NCBI GenBank assembly: GCA_018333395.1
Contig: JAGXSQ010000141.1
Coordinates: 1-60,830, forward strand
Direction: 5' to 3'
Length of the DNA: 60,830 nt
DNA from: Dethiobacter sp.
GTDB lineage: Bacteria; Bacillota_D; Dethiobacteria; Dethiobacterales; Dethiobacteraceae
Shown: positions 1-8,008 of the stretch, one piece after another
How positions within the stretch are numbered: position 1 is the first letter of the stretch
Layout: each line of letters starts with the position of its first letter
Notes under the pieces: generated by a model
Databases searched by the model: none
What the model was told of the DNA's origin: nothing
The model's input: the letters and a program-made list of their open reading frames with translations, nothing else
Translations under genes and position numbers: made by a program

Positions 1-230
1 ACGAGGCTCGACTTCTCTTTTTCCCCCTTGCGAGGCCTTTTTGTCGACGCGGCAGGATTCACTTAATGTTGCGGTCTGGTAACTTGCTCGCCCTGTCTCT
101 GACAGGTACTTTCGTCGATACGCTTCTACGCACGGATTTCTCCCTACATAGGTATCCTAGCTATGGGGCGTCTTGGCACTTACCCCAACCGGACTTGCAC
201 CGGCAAGATAACACGTGCTTATCTGGGCAC
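1..230 (-). mobile_element. Group II intron, 5' part (truncated by window edge)
   Basis: Read on the minus strand, the sequence after the rpoN terminator begins GTGCCCAGATAAGCACGTG at 230 and soon contains GCCGGTGCAAGTCCGGT (about 191-207), a hairpin of the kind seen in domain I of bacterial group II introns next to their GUGCG-like 5' end. No convincing reading frame lies here; the 65-codon plus-strand frame has no ribosome site and is taken as a shadow of structured RNA. The intron-encoded reverse transcriptase would lie to the left, outside the window. Insertion just after a terminator hairpin is the known habit of class C group II introns, so that class is suspected but not shown. The exact 5' boundary is an inference. 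Confidence 0.55.
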
Positions 231-238
231 GCTGCTAT

Positions 239-261
239 AAAAAAGCGCCTCCTCGGCGCCT
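239..261 (-). terminator. Rho-independent terminator of rpoN
   Basis: On the minus strand, 11 bases after the rpoN stop codon, a GCGCC/GGCGC stem (246-250 with 256-260, five-base loop) is followed by a run of seven T. It ends the rpoN transcript and is followed within about 10 bases by the putative group II intron. Confidence 0.8.
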
Positions 262-272
262 GACATGCTCCT

Positions 273-1664
273 TTAGTGACGTTTTCTCCTGCTTGAGGAA
301 GGAATGTTCAGTTCTTCACGGTACTTGGCAATCGTCCGCCGGGAAACGGTAATTCCCCGCCTCATGAGCAGCTCTGCCAACTGTTGGTCGCTCAGAGGAG
401 AGTAAATATTTTCCGCCGCAATTACTTCCCGGAGATGGCTCTTGACTGACTCCGCAGAAACTATGCCTTGGCTGCCTTCCACGCCAGAAGCGAAAAAAAA
501 CTTTAAAGGATAGAGACCGCGTGGCGTCTGGGCGTGTTTGTTAGCCGTAGCACGACTGACAGTCGATTCGTGCACACCCACTTCTTCAGCGATCTGCCGC
601 AGGACGAGCGGTTTCAAAAACCTGATTCCCTCATCAAAAAAGCAACGCTGCCGTCGAACAATCGCTTCCGTCACTTTGTAAAGTGTCCGGCGGCGCTGTT
701 CAATGCTGCGCAACAGCCACAAAGCCGAATCTAGCCGTCCTTTAATAAAGGAACCGGTCAGGGACCCGCCTGTTTCCTTGGCCAGCAACGAACGGTAGTA
801 GGGGTTGATTGTCAACCTCGGAGCAGAGAACTCATTGACCAGAATCACGTAATCCCCGTCAACTTCTTCCACAAATACGTCCGGTACGATGTAGCGTACG
901 TCACGGTTATCGCCAAGAAACCGCCCCGGCTTTGGGTCAAGTGTACGGATAAAATCAACCGCCGCCTGAACTTGGCCGATTTCCACCTGCAGCTCCCGGG
1001 CAATCTTTTTGAAACGGTTCTCCGCTACATCTGCCAGGTACAGCTCAATGATTTTTTGCGCCAGCGGATGAACGTCTCCCCTTTCCCGCAGCTGCAGCAG
1101 CAGACATTCCCGCAAATTTCTGGCGCCTACGCCGACAGGGTCAAACTGCTGGATAACGGCCAGGGCGCTCTCCATCTCCCGGAGCTCCGCTCCTAAGAGC
1201 AGGGCGAATTCTTCTAGCTCACCCTGCAGGTAACCGTTCTGGTCAATATTGCCGATGAGAAACTCCGCCATCCTCTTGTCTACTTCTGCCATCCGGCAAA
1301 GTCCTACTTGCCGCAGAAGACGCTCCTGCAGCGAAGGTTCTTTACTGAGGTAATGGTCAAAGGGTACTCCTTCGTCTGTCTGACGCTGGCTAAACCCTGG
1401 CGACGGCTCAACCCCTACCTCCTGCAGGTATTGCTCCCAGTCAATAGCGTCTTTTTCATGCTCCGTTTCGCCGGGTTCGTCCCCCTTTTTCTCGCCTTCT
1501 TCCCCGTCATCCAACTCCAAAACCGGATTATCCAGCAGTTCTTTCTGGATCAGGTCACAAAGCTCAAGCGAAGAAAGCTGGAGCAAGCCGATGGCCTGCT
1601 GCAACTCCGGCGTCATAAATAGCCTCTGATGCTGCTCAAGTTTTAGGCCTTGGGACATACGCAT
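273..1664 (-). CDS. rpoN: RNA polymerase sigma-54 factor RpoN
   Basis: Alternative sigma factor of 463 residues, within the usual 430-480, that directs RNA polymerase to -24/-12 promoters and needs an enhancer-binding ATPase. Visible parts: the Gln/Leu-rich region I at the N-terminus (TPELQQAIGLLQLSSLEL), an acidic region II at about residues 48-75, the core-binding domain, a helix-turn-helix near residue 370 (VHESTVSRATA), and the RpoN box close to the C-terminus (SRRTIAKYREEL). Two in-frame ATG codons lie close together (MRM); the first is used here, the second would remove two residues. The gene is last in the run whiA-rpoN, separated from whiA by 215 bases holding a repeat, and ends at a clear terminator. 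No enhancer-binding protein is encoded in the window. Confidence 0.96.
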   Translation of the reverse strand: MRMSQGLKLEQHQRLFMTPELQQAIGLLQLSSLELCDLIQKELLDNPVLELDDGEEGEKKGDEPGETEHEKDAIDWEQYLQEVGVEPSPGFSQRQTDEGVPFDHYLSKEPSLQERLLRQVGLCRMAEVDKRMAEFLIGNIDQNGYLQGELEEFALLLGAELREMESALAVIQQFDPVGVGARNLRECLLLQLRERGDVHPLAQKIIELYLADVAENRFKKIARELQVEIGQVQAAVDFIRTLDPKPGRFLGDNRDVRYIVPDVFVEEVDGDYVILVNEFSAPRLTINPYYRSLLAKETGGSLTGSFIKGRLDSALWLLRSIEQRRRTLYKVTEAIVRRQRCFFDEGIRFLKPLVLRQIAEEVGVHESTVSRATANKHAQTPRGLYPLKFFFASGVEGSQGIVSAESVKSHLREVIAAENIYSPLSDQQLAELLMRRGITVSRRTIAKYREELNIPSSSRRKRH

Positions 1665-1750
1665 GGAACAAATATCTCTCCCTTGGATTCCAGATGCCCT
1701 GCGCCTTTGCTCTCCGGTACATTCTATGCCGTACTAAGCGACCCATGACA

Positions 1751-1817
1751 AATAAGAAAACGCTTCGCGCCTTGTCTCCCCTATGGCGTGGGAAAGTCCA
1801 GTATAATTTCCTACGCA
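1751..1817. repeat. Dispersed palindromic repeat, short copy
   Basis: Between whiA and rpoN. Read on the minus strand it starts TTGCGTAGGAAATTATACTG and ends in GCGCGAAGCGTTTTCTTATT. The same two ends occur at 59212-59381, there separated by about 100 extra bases. The first end is a hairpin: GCGTAGGAAA pairs with the later TTTCCCACGC. Both copies give a frame beginning MRRKLYW, which is a by-product of the repeat and not a gene. It is probably a non-autonomous element or a REP-like repeat. Confidence 0.6.
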
Positions 1818-1879
1818 ACGATAAAAGGCGGTTTCGGGTTGTTTTTAGATTCGCCGGGAAGACAGTAGAATCCTGCTAC

Positions 1880-2830
1880 CTATTTTTCTTTCGTCCACAG
1901 CTGGCGAGCCATTTTTTCCAGCTTGCGCATGCGGTGGTTTACTCCTGACTTGCCAAGCGGCGGTATGAGCAACTCTCCCAACTCCTGCAGGCTCGCTTCG
2001 GGATGGGCGAGGCGCACCTCCGCCAGTTGTTTAAGTGGCGGAGGCAGAGCTGCTAGTCCCGGCCTCCGGGCAAGCGCGTGAATGGCCTCCACCTGCTTAA
2101 GCGCCGCTTCCACTGTCTTGTTGACATTGGCCGTCTCAAAATTGACTAGGCGATTGATCTGGTTACGAATACCTTTCAAAATACGGACATTTTCAAAATC
2201 CATCAGGGTGGTGTGGGCACCGATAATGTTCAGAAACTCCCCGATTTGCTCACTCTCTTTCAGGTAGACCAAAAAGCCGTTTTTACGCGCCGTTATTTTC
2301 GGCTTTAAGCCAAAAACATCCATTAAGGCGGCGAGGTTTTCCGCCTGTTCTTGGTAATCAGTATAAATTTCCAGATGATACGAATTCCCCGGATGGGATA
2401 AAGATCCGGCGATCAAAAAAGCACCGCGCAGATAAGCACGCCGGCAGCACTTGCTGTCGAGCGTCAGTGCAGTTGCCTTGTTCTCCAGAGTCTCCCGCTG
2501 CAAAAAACCGAGTTGCCGTAACAAAGCCTGCACCTTTGGCGAATCGGAAAGGCGTAGCAGGTAGATATTATTTTTGCGCAGACGGATTTTTTTCCGTACC
2601 AGCACCTCAGGAACAGCTGGACTAAAGGCCTGCTTAAACAAGCTAAAGACGCGACGCGCCACCGCCGGGTTGGAAGTAACTACCTGGAGCGACAGCCGCC
2701 GCCCGGAAAGCTCAATGCTCCCGCCTAAACGGATAAAGGCGGTCATTTCCGCTTGTTGGCAGCATTCCTGTCCCAACTCGCGGCGAGCCAGTTCACTCTT
2801 GGCTTGCAGAGCATAGGTCACGGCACGCAC
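1880..2830 (-). CDS. whiA: WhiA family transcription regulator
   Basis: WhiA of 316 residues, the normal length. The family joins an N-terminal LAGLIDADG-endonuclease-like fold that has lost catalysis (about residues 1-200) to a C-terminal helix-turn-helix (about 230-316, ending in LWTKEK). It is a sporulation regulator in actinobacteria and affects chromosome segregation and division in Bacillota. The start codon lies inside the end of yvcK (13-base overlap), so the two are translationally coupled, and rapZ-yvcK-whiA is a conserved trio in Gram-positive bacteria. Target genes cannot be read from the sequence. Confidence 0.95.
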   Translation of the reverse strand: MRAVTYALQAKSELARRELGQECCQQAEMTAFIRLGGSIELSGRRLSLQVVTSNPAVARRVFSLFKQAFSPAVPEVLVRKKIRLRKNNIYLLRLSDSPKVQALLRQLGFLQRETLENKATALTLDSKCCRRAYLRGAFLIAGSLSHPGNSYHLEIYTDYQEQAENLAALMDVFGLKPKITARKNGFLVYLKESEQIGEFLNIIGAHTTLMDFENVRILKGIRNQINRLVNFETANVNKTVEAALKQVEAIHALARRPGLAALPPPLKQLAEVRLAHPEASLQELGELLIPPLGKSGVNHRMRKLEKMARQLWTKEK

Positions 2831-3840
2831 CTCTTTTGGTGCCGGAAAGGCACTTGCTCCTTTTTTCCGCCCTCTTGCGCCACAGACAACAATAATTTGG
2901 CCAACCGGTCCGGATCATGCCGGACCAATTCTTCACGAAAGAGCAAATCATCGGTCAGAACCCTGAACTGAAAATTATGAAGCCGCTGCAGGTCTGGCCG
3001 CACAGGCCTCGCTCCCTCCAGGGAGTATTTATGCAACAGTTCCGGAGGCATAGACAAATCGGCGTTAACAATAACAGCGTGAAAAAGACCTGTTCCGACA
3101 TGGTCTTCAATTGCCTGCAGGTGGTCAGCGGCCGTATAATTATCCGTCTCCCCTAGCTGGGTCATGCAATTGCAGACGTAGACTTTACACGCGCTGCTTT
3201 CCCGTATCGCTTCCGTTACCCCAGATACCAAGAGATTAGCCAGAACACTAGTGTACAGGCTGCCGGGACCCACAACAACTAAATCGGCCTCCAGGATAGC
3301 CTGCCTGGCAGCAGGATAGACCACGGAGCAAGCTGGCTCCAACCGCAAGCGCGTTATTTTGCGGCGCTGCGCCGGAATCCGGCTCTCCCCCATAACCTGA
3401 CTGCCATCGTAGAACTCCGCCACCAGATGCAATTTATCCAAAGTGACCGGCAAAACCTTTCCCTTGACAGCCAGCACTTTCCCAGCCGCAGCAAGTGCTT
3501 CTTCAAATCCAAAGACATCGGACAGCGCCGCCAAAAAAAGATTGCCGAGGTTATGTCCTTCCAGTCCTTCGCCGGCAGTAAAACGGTATTGAAAGATCTT
3601 TTCCAGCAGCGGCTCTGTGTCGGCCAGCGCTAACAGGCAGTTGCGGATGTCCCCTGGGGGCAGCATGTTCATGTTCTGGCGCAACCTGCCGGAGCTGCCT
3701 CCGTCATCGGTCACATTAACGATAGCCGCCAAGTTGGCCGTGTATTTCTTTAAACCGCGCAGCAGCATAGCCAAACCTGTACCGCCGCCGATAGCAGCTA
3801 CACGCATGTTTTTCCATTGGTGGTTATCACTGTTTTCCAT
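2818..3840 (-). CDS. yvcK: YvcK/CofD-like gluconeogenesis factor
   Basis: Protein of 340 residues of the CofD-like YvcK family, which binds UDP-sugars and is needed for growth on gluconeogenic carbon sources and for normal cell shape in Bacillus. The N-terminal glycine motif AAIGGGTGLAMLLRGLK and the following NVTDDGGSSGRLR are the family signatures. A GGGGGCGG ribosome site precedes the ATG at 3840; a second ATG at residue 12 (MRVAAIGGG) is a possible alternative. It is the middle gene of rapZ-yvcK-whiA, with an 18-base gap to rapZ. Confidence 0.95.
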   Translation of the reverse strand: MENSDNHQWKNMRVAAIGGGTGLAMLLRGLKKYTANLAAIVNVTDDGGSSGRLRQNMNMLPPGDIRNCLLALADTEPLLEKIFQYRFTAGEGLEGHNLGNLFLAALSDVFGFEEALAAAGKVLAVKGKVLPVTLDKLHLVAEFYDGSQVMGESRIPAQRRKITRLRLEPACSVVYPAARQAILEADLVVVGPGSLYTSVLANLLVSGVTEAIRESSACKVYVCNCMTQLGETDNYTAADHLQAIEDHVGTGLFHAVIVNADLSMPPELLHKYSLEGARPVRPDLQRLHNFQFRVLTDDLLFREELVRHDPDRLAKLLLSVAQEGGKKEQVPFRHQKRCVP

Positions 3841-3858
3841 AATTGACCGCCCCCTTAG

Positions 3859-4725
3859 TCAGGCTTTGTCAAGGTCACGACATTCCGCAATCACTTCATA
3901 GTTTTTCCCTTTTAGCATTTTTCCCAGATCGTCAACGATAGCTACAGAGCGGTGCTTCCCGCCAGTGCAGCCGATGGCAATCACAAGCTGAGGCTTACCT
4001 TCTTTACTGTAACAAGGGACTAGAAACTCAATCAAGTCGACCAGCTTCTGAAAAAATTTGTGTGTAATCGCCCACTTCCAAACGTAGTTTTTAACTTCCT
4101 GATCTTGCCCGGTCAGCGGACGCAGGTGCTCTACATAATGGGGATTGGGCAGAAAACGCACGTCGAACACCAAATCAGCGTCCAGCGGAATGCCATATTT
4201 AAAGCCGAAAGCTACTAGCGTAATCAGCATATGGTCTCTTTCCCCGTCAGGTGCATACAGGGAGGTAATTTCTTCCTTCAACTGTTGCGGAGATAATTCC
4301 GAAGTGTCGATTACTTTATCTGCCCGGACGCGCAAAGCGGAGAGCAAGCGGCGCTCCTCTCGGAGGCCTTCGGCGATACTGCCTTGAGCCGCGAGCGGAT
4401 GACGACGGCGCGTCTCCTTAAAGCGCCGAATCAAGACCTGGTCGTCCGCTTCCAGAAAAAGCATCTCATAGTCCAGCCCTACATCGGCCAGCATGTCGAG
4501 CGATTCCTGCAGTCTGGCAAAAAATTCCCCGCCCCGTACGTCCGAAACCAAGGCAATACGGTTAATCTTCCCGCCTGACTGCGCCGCCAGTTCCGCAAAT
4601 TTGGAGATTAAGAGCGGCGGCAGGTTGTCAATGCAAAAATAGCCTAGGTCCTCAAAGCTGTGCATCGCCTGGCTCTTGCCGGCGCCCGACAGGCCGGTAA
4701 TAATGACAAAACGGATGCTCTCCAC
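3859..4725 (-). CDS. rapZ: RNase adapter / nucleotide-binding protein RapZ (YvcJ)
   Basis: P-loop protein of 288 residues, the family norm. In enterobacteria RapZ presents the GlmZ small RNA to RNase E; in Bacillota the homologue YvcJ hydrolyses GTP and its RNA role is less clear. Walker A is ITGLSGAGKSQ at the very N-terminus; the C-terminal domain carries the conserved IGCTGGKHRSV. The GTG at 4725 is chosen because a run of eight G sits just upstream and the P-loop follows directly. An ATG 24 codons further upstream would add a low-complexity tail. It is followed by yvcK and whiA. Confidence 0.93.
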   Translation of the reverse strand: MESIRFVIITGLSGAGKSQAMHSFEDLGYFCIDNLPPLLISKFAELAAQSGGKINRIALVSDVRGGEFFARLQESLDMLADVGLDYEMLFLEADDQVLIRRFKETRRRHPLAAQGSIAEGLREERRLLSALRVRADKVIDTSELSPQQLKEEITSLYAPDGERDHMLITLVAFGFKYGIPLDADLVFDVRFLPNPHYVEHLRPLTGQDQEVKNYVWKWAITHKFFQKLVDLIEFLVPCYSKEGKPQLVIAIGCTGGKHRSVAIVDDLGKMLKGKNYEVIAECRDLDKA

Positions 4726-4765
4726 CGTACCCCCCCCTGTGCTTGCAGTGCTTACTAATTCCTTT

Positions 4766-5533
4766 TCAGGGTCTGGTTTTCCTGCCTTGTCGTACACAAT
4801 CGCCTTCCTCCAAGTTCAGGAGGCGCTCCCGCGGCACAGGAACGCGTTCCACCAGCGCCAAAGCGCACGTAAAATCACCCACTCTCTCAGGTTCATGGGC
4901 ATCGCTGCTGATGACAAAACGGACGCTGGTCTTAAGCGCCTCCCTCACATACCCCTCCAGTTTCGCACAGTAAGCACTGCTGATTTCCAGCGCCGTCCCT
5001 TGTTCAGCGCAAACCTCGGCCAGCTCACTCGTATCAATGTCAAACTGCAGCCCAGGATGAGTAATAACATCGATGGGATAGCGGCGGACGGCTGCCGTAA
5101 TGGCCGCCGTGTTCAGGCGACGCAAGGAGAGGGATCTTCGGCCGGTCCAGCCGGCCACTACGTTTTGCGCCCCGGCCTTCAGCGCCGCCAAGCTGCGCGG
5201 TCTGACCAGCTTGTGGAAGCCGACGAGCAGGAGATCCATTTCTTGCAAAATGCCGGGCGGGACGTCAATGGTACCATCGACATCAATAATGTTGGCCTCC
5301 ACACCAAAAAGTATCTCTATCTGCGGATAGCGACAACGTAACTTGGCGATTTCCTGCTGCATGCGCCGGAACGCCGCCGGCCCTTTAATGCCGATAAAAA
5401 GATGGTTCGGGCCGTGGTCCGTGATGCCGACCGACCAAAGACCGCGCTTGCAGGCCGCGCGCACATTGTCCTCAATCGTACCCCGGCCATGACTGTAAAC
5501 GGTATGCGTGTGCAGATCGGCAATGATGCGCAC
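4766..5533 (-). CDS. PHP domain phosphoesterase (first of two)
   Basis: Metal-dependent phosphoesterase of the PHP superfamily, 255 residues. Metal ligands are seen in order: LHTHT, TDHGP, GVEAN, VITHPG and SSDAHEP. This matches the YcdX/histidinol-phosphatase-like group; the substrate is unknown. The GTG at 5533 is preferred because GGAGGTG stands eight bases upstream; an ATG 11 codons earlier would swallow the ribosome site. It lies directly upstream of rapZ and downstream of a Crp/Fnr regulator, and a second PHP gene follows at 6270. PHP genes beside rapZ-yvcK are common in Clostridia. Confidence 0.88.
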   Translation of the reverse strand: MRIIADLHTHTVYSHGRGTIEDNVRAACKRGLWSVGITDHGPNHLFIGIKGPAAFRRMQQEIAKLRCRYPQIEILFGVEANIIDVDGTIDVPPGILQEMDLLLVGFHKLVRPRSLAALKAGAQNVVAGWTGRRSLSLRRLNTAAITAAVRRYPIDVITHPGLQFDIDTSELAEVCAEQGTALEISSAYCAKLEGYVREALKTSVRFVISSDAHEPERVGDFTCALALVERVPVPRERLLNLEEGDCVRQGRKTRP

Positions 5534-5572
5534 AAAAAAAGCACCTCCGTGCTTAGTCTGCCCCATAGCCCA

Positions 5573-6253
5573 TTATGTCCAATCACGCAACTTTTGCTCG
5601 TCCAGAATAACAATTTTCTGCTTCTCCAGAACTAAGACGCCTTCTTTTTGGAAGCGGCTTAGGATGCGGGCCACCGTTTCTCGCGAGGTGCCAATCATGC
5701 TGGCCAACTCCTGGCGCGTCAAGTCCAGATCCAAGATAATTCTGCCCCCAGCCTTTTCGCCCTCCCGGCACGCCAAACGCAGCAGGAGCCCGGCCAGGCG
5801 TCCACACGTGTCGTGGAGTGCCAGGTCACGGATGAGCAGCTGGGACTGGCGCAGTCGCCTGCTCATCAAGCGCAAAAGCTTCACCGCCAGCTTAGGTTGC
5901 TTCTGCAGCAGGCGCTCCATGTCCTCATTGCGCAACAGCCAAACGCGGGTATCCTCGACTGCCTCCGCCGTAGCCGGGTAAACTCCCTGGTCGAAGAGGA
6001 CGACCTCCGCAAAAACATCCCCGTCTTTCAAGATATGCAGAATCTGCTCCCGTCCGTCAGCCGAATTTTTGCTGATCTTAACCCGCCCCTGCTGGATAAT
6101 GAACAAGCCTTCCCCCGGATCGTCCTCCAAAAAAATCAAGGCATTCTTCCTATACACCTTTTCCACCGTCAAAGCAGCAATCATCGACAGCTCTTCATCA
6201 GCCAAGCCGTCAAAAAGAGGAATTTTTTTCAGGCACTCCTCGTGTCGTTGCAC
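5573..6253 (-). CDS. Crp/Fnr family transcription regulator
   Basis: Regulator of 226 residues with an N-terminal cyclic-nucleotide-binding-like beta barrel (about residues 10-120) and a C-terminal winged helix (about 150-220) whose recognition helix is in TRQELASMIGTSRETVAR. The start is GTG at 6253 after a G-rich ribosome site. There is no cysteine set at the N-terminus for an Fnr-type iron-sulfur cluster, so direct oxygen sensing is unlikely; the ligand is unknown. It sits between the two PHP phosphoesterase genes with gaps of 16 and 39 bases, so all three are probably cotranscribed. Confidence 0.92.
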   Translation of the reverse strand: MQRHEECLKKIPLFDGLADEELSMIAALTVEKVYRKNALIFLEDDPGEGLFIIQQGRVKISKNSADGREQILHILKDGDVFAEVVLFDQGVYPATAEAVEDTRVWLLRNEDMERLLQKQPKLAVKLLRLMSRRLRQSQLLIRDLALHDTCGRLAGLLLRLACREGEKAGGRIILDLDLTRQELASMIGTSRETVARILSRFQKEGVLVLEKQKIVILDEQKLRDWT

Positions 6254-6269
6254 CCGCTCACCCCCCCCG

Positions 6270-6992
6270 TTAGCAAAAACGCTTTTTCCCTCTAGCTGTC
6301 AGGAAGTTTATCACTCGTTCGGCCGAAGTGTTGAGCACCTGCTCCGGCGAAATTCCAGCCTCCAACGCCAGCTTAATGGCCCGTCCGAATTTACCGACAT
6401 CCGCCGAAAAGTGGGCATCACTGCCGAGGGAAACCAAGGCGCCAAACCGCTGAGCAAAACGTGCCACTTCCGCGCAATATTCCCAACTGCCCTGCCGTAC
6501 CAGAAACGAACTGTTATTTAATTCCAGGGCTTTGCCCTCAGCCGCTGCCACCTGTGCCACTACTGCAAAGTCGATAGGAAAGTCCGGGTTGCCCGGATGG
6601 ACGATAATATCGACATACGGGTTACGCAAAGCGTTAACCAAGGCCTGCGTGTTGCGGTCTCTATCTGCCGGTGGCAGGCAAGGAACATGCAAACCAGCTA
6701 GGACAATATCCAGACGCTGCAAGTAGACCTCCGGCAGATCCAGCTTGCCCTGCACGTCCATAATATTAGCCTCCACACCGTGCAGGATTTCCACACCATA
6801 CAGGCACTCTGGGAGGACGCGCAGGTTGCCAAAATAATATTCATGCGCTCCACCAGGCATAGCCGGCCCATGATCTGTCAGAGCCAGCAACTCCAGACCT
6901 CTCTCGCTGGCGGCGCTGGCAATCTCTTGTACCGTGCTGTAGGCGTGTCCGCTGGCAACAGTATGGATATGCAAGTCAGCTAGCAGCAACAT
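6270..6992 (-). CDS. PHP domain phosphoesterase (second of two)
   Basis: Second PHP-family phosphoesterase, 240 residues. Metal-site motifs: LHIHT, LTDHGPAMPG, GVEANIMD, VHPGNPDF and GSDAHFSADVG. It resembles the YcdX-type phosphatases more closely than the gene at 4766. ATG at 6992 is used; a TTG two codons earlier is possible. The start lies beside the stop of the FMN oxidoreductase gene (6995), which implies coupled translation. The natural substrate is unknown. Confidence 0.88.
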   Translation of the reverse strand: MLLLADLHIHTVASGHAYSTVQEIASAASERGLELLALTDHGPAMPGGAHEYYFGNLRVLPECLYGVEILHGVEANIMDVQGKLDLPEVYLQRLDIVLAGLHVPCLPPADRDRNTQALVNALRNPYVDIIVHPGNPDFPIDFAVVAQVAAAEGKALELNNSSFLVRQGSWEYCAEVARFAQRFGALVSLGSDAHFSADVGKFGRAIKLALEAGISPEQVLNTSAERVINFLTARGKKRFC

Positions 6993-6994
6993 CT

Positions 6995-8008
6995 TCAATA
7001 GATAACGTGGTGGTCGATGGTCTTGACGTTGATACAGCCGGTCATCAGCATCCCGTGCCGCAGCTGCGCCGTCATCTTCTCCACCAGCAGGCGTACACCA
7101 GCTTCACCGCCACCAAACGCTCCCCACAGTGCCGGACGCCCCACCAAGACGGCATTGGCCCCCAGCGCCAGCATTTTCAGCGCGTCAATACCGTTACGGA
7201 TACCGCCGTCGGCGAAAATAAAGATTTCTCCTTTGACGCGCTCCACAATCTCCGGCAGCACTTCGGCCACTCCCGGCGTACCATCCAGCACACGGCCACC
7301 GTGATTGGAAACGACCATGCCCGCCGCGCCGATTTCCACGGCCATTTCCGCTTCCTGGGCAGTCATGATGCCCTTTAGAACAAACGGCAACCCGGTCAGC
7401 TGCGCCAACTTCCGCAGCTGATAGAAAGTTTTCGGCCCTACCGGGTGACCTTTAAGGGCCATAGTGACCAACCCGGCCCCATCAATGTCTACACCGACAG
7501 CAAAAGCGCCGCTTTCTTCGGCCTGGCGGATACGCACAGTAATGGCCTCCATGGAGCGCGGCTTAATAACCGGTATGCCAAGTCCTCCAGCCGCCTTGAC
7601 GGCTTCCGTGCCCGCCGTAAAAATTTCCTCTTCCGCGCCGTCACCGGTAAAGGCAAAGGATCCGGCCGTCCTGGCCCCGCTGACCAAGCAGGAAACCATC
7701 TCCTTTTCACTGAGCGCACCGCCCATATTGTAAGAAGCACCGGTGAGAGGCGCAACTAAAATCGGCGTAGCAAAAAACCTGCCGAAGATATGGAGTGCCG
7801 TATCCGGTTCACTGGCCTGGTGGATGGTGCGCATGTTGAGATGGTACATGGCCAACGCTTCCACATTGTTGACAAAGGAGCTGCCGGTCAAAACTCCTCC
7901 GAAACCGGGAACCTCGCCGGCGCAGGCCTGTCCGTCGCAACGAGGACAAACGCAGCAAAACCCCTTCAGCCGCTCCCGTGCCCGTTCCCTGACATCTTTT
8001 TCATTCAT
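6995..8008 (-). CDS. FMN-dependent alpha-hydroxy-acid oxidoreductase family protein
   Basis: TIM-barrel flavoprotein of 337 residues in the lactate/glycolate oxidase-like family, expected to oxidise a 2-hydroxy acid using FMN. The active-site motif SNHGGRVLDG and the FMN-phosphate motif ADGGIRNGIDALKMLALGA are present. The N-terminus carries a cysteine group (FCCVCPRCDGQACAGE, four Cys plus one) that the classical oxidases lack. GGGGAGG ten bases upstream supports the ATG at 8008; an earlier in-frame start would add eight residues. It overlaps the end of the HAD phosphatase gene by eight bases. Electron acceptor and substrate are unknown. Confidence 0.85.
   Translation of the reverse strand: MNEKDVRERARERLKGFCCVCPRCDGQACAGEVPGFGGVLTGSSFVNNVEALAMYHLNMRTIHQASEPDTALHIFGRFFATPILVAPLTGASYNMGGALSEKEMVSCLVSGARTAGSFAFTGDGAEEEIFTAGTEAVKAAGGLGIPVIKPRSMEAITVRIRQAEESGAFAVGVDIDGAGLVTMALKGHPVGPKTFYQLRKLAQLTGLPFVLKGIMTAQEAEMAVEIGAAGMVVSNHGGRVLDGTPGVAEVLPEIVERVKGEIFIFADGGIRNGIDALKMLALGANAVLVGRPALWGAFGGGEAGVRLLVEKMTAQLRHGMLMTGCINVKTIDHHVIY

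Noticed and set aside
66..263. A 65-codon plus-strand frame at the left edge
   Set aside because: It lies antisense to the intron-like structured region and the rpoN terminator, has no ribosome site, and shows no protein-like conservation by eye.
1680..1750. Further diverged copy of the REP-like repeat upstream of rpoN
   Set aside because: GGATTCC and a later CCATGAC are present but the arms do not pair well; too weak to call.
1636..1818. Frame beginning MRRKLYW before rpoN
   Set aside because: It overlaps the rpoN start, and its first residues recur only because the DNA repeat recurs at 59212-59381.
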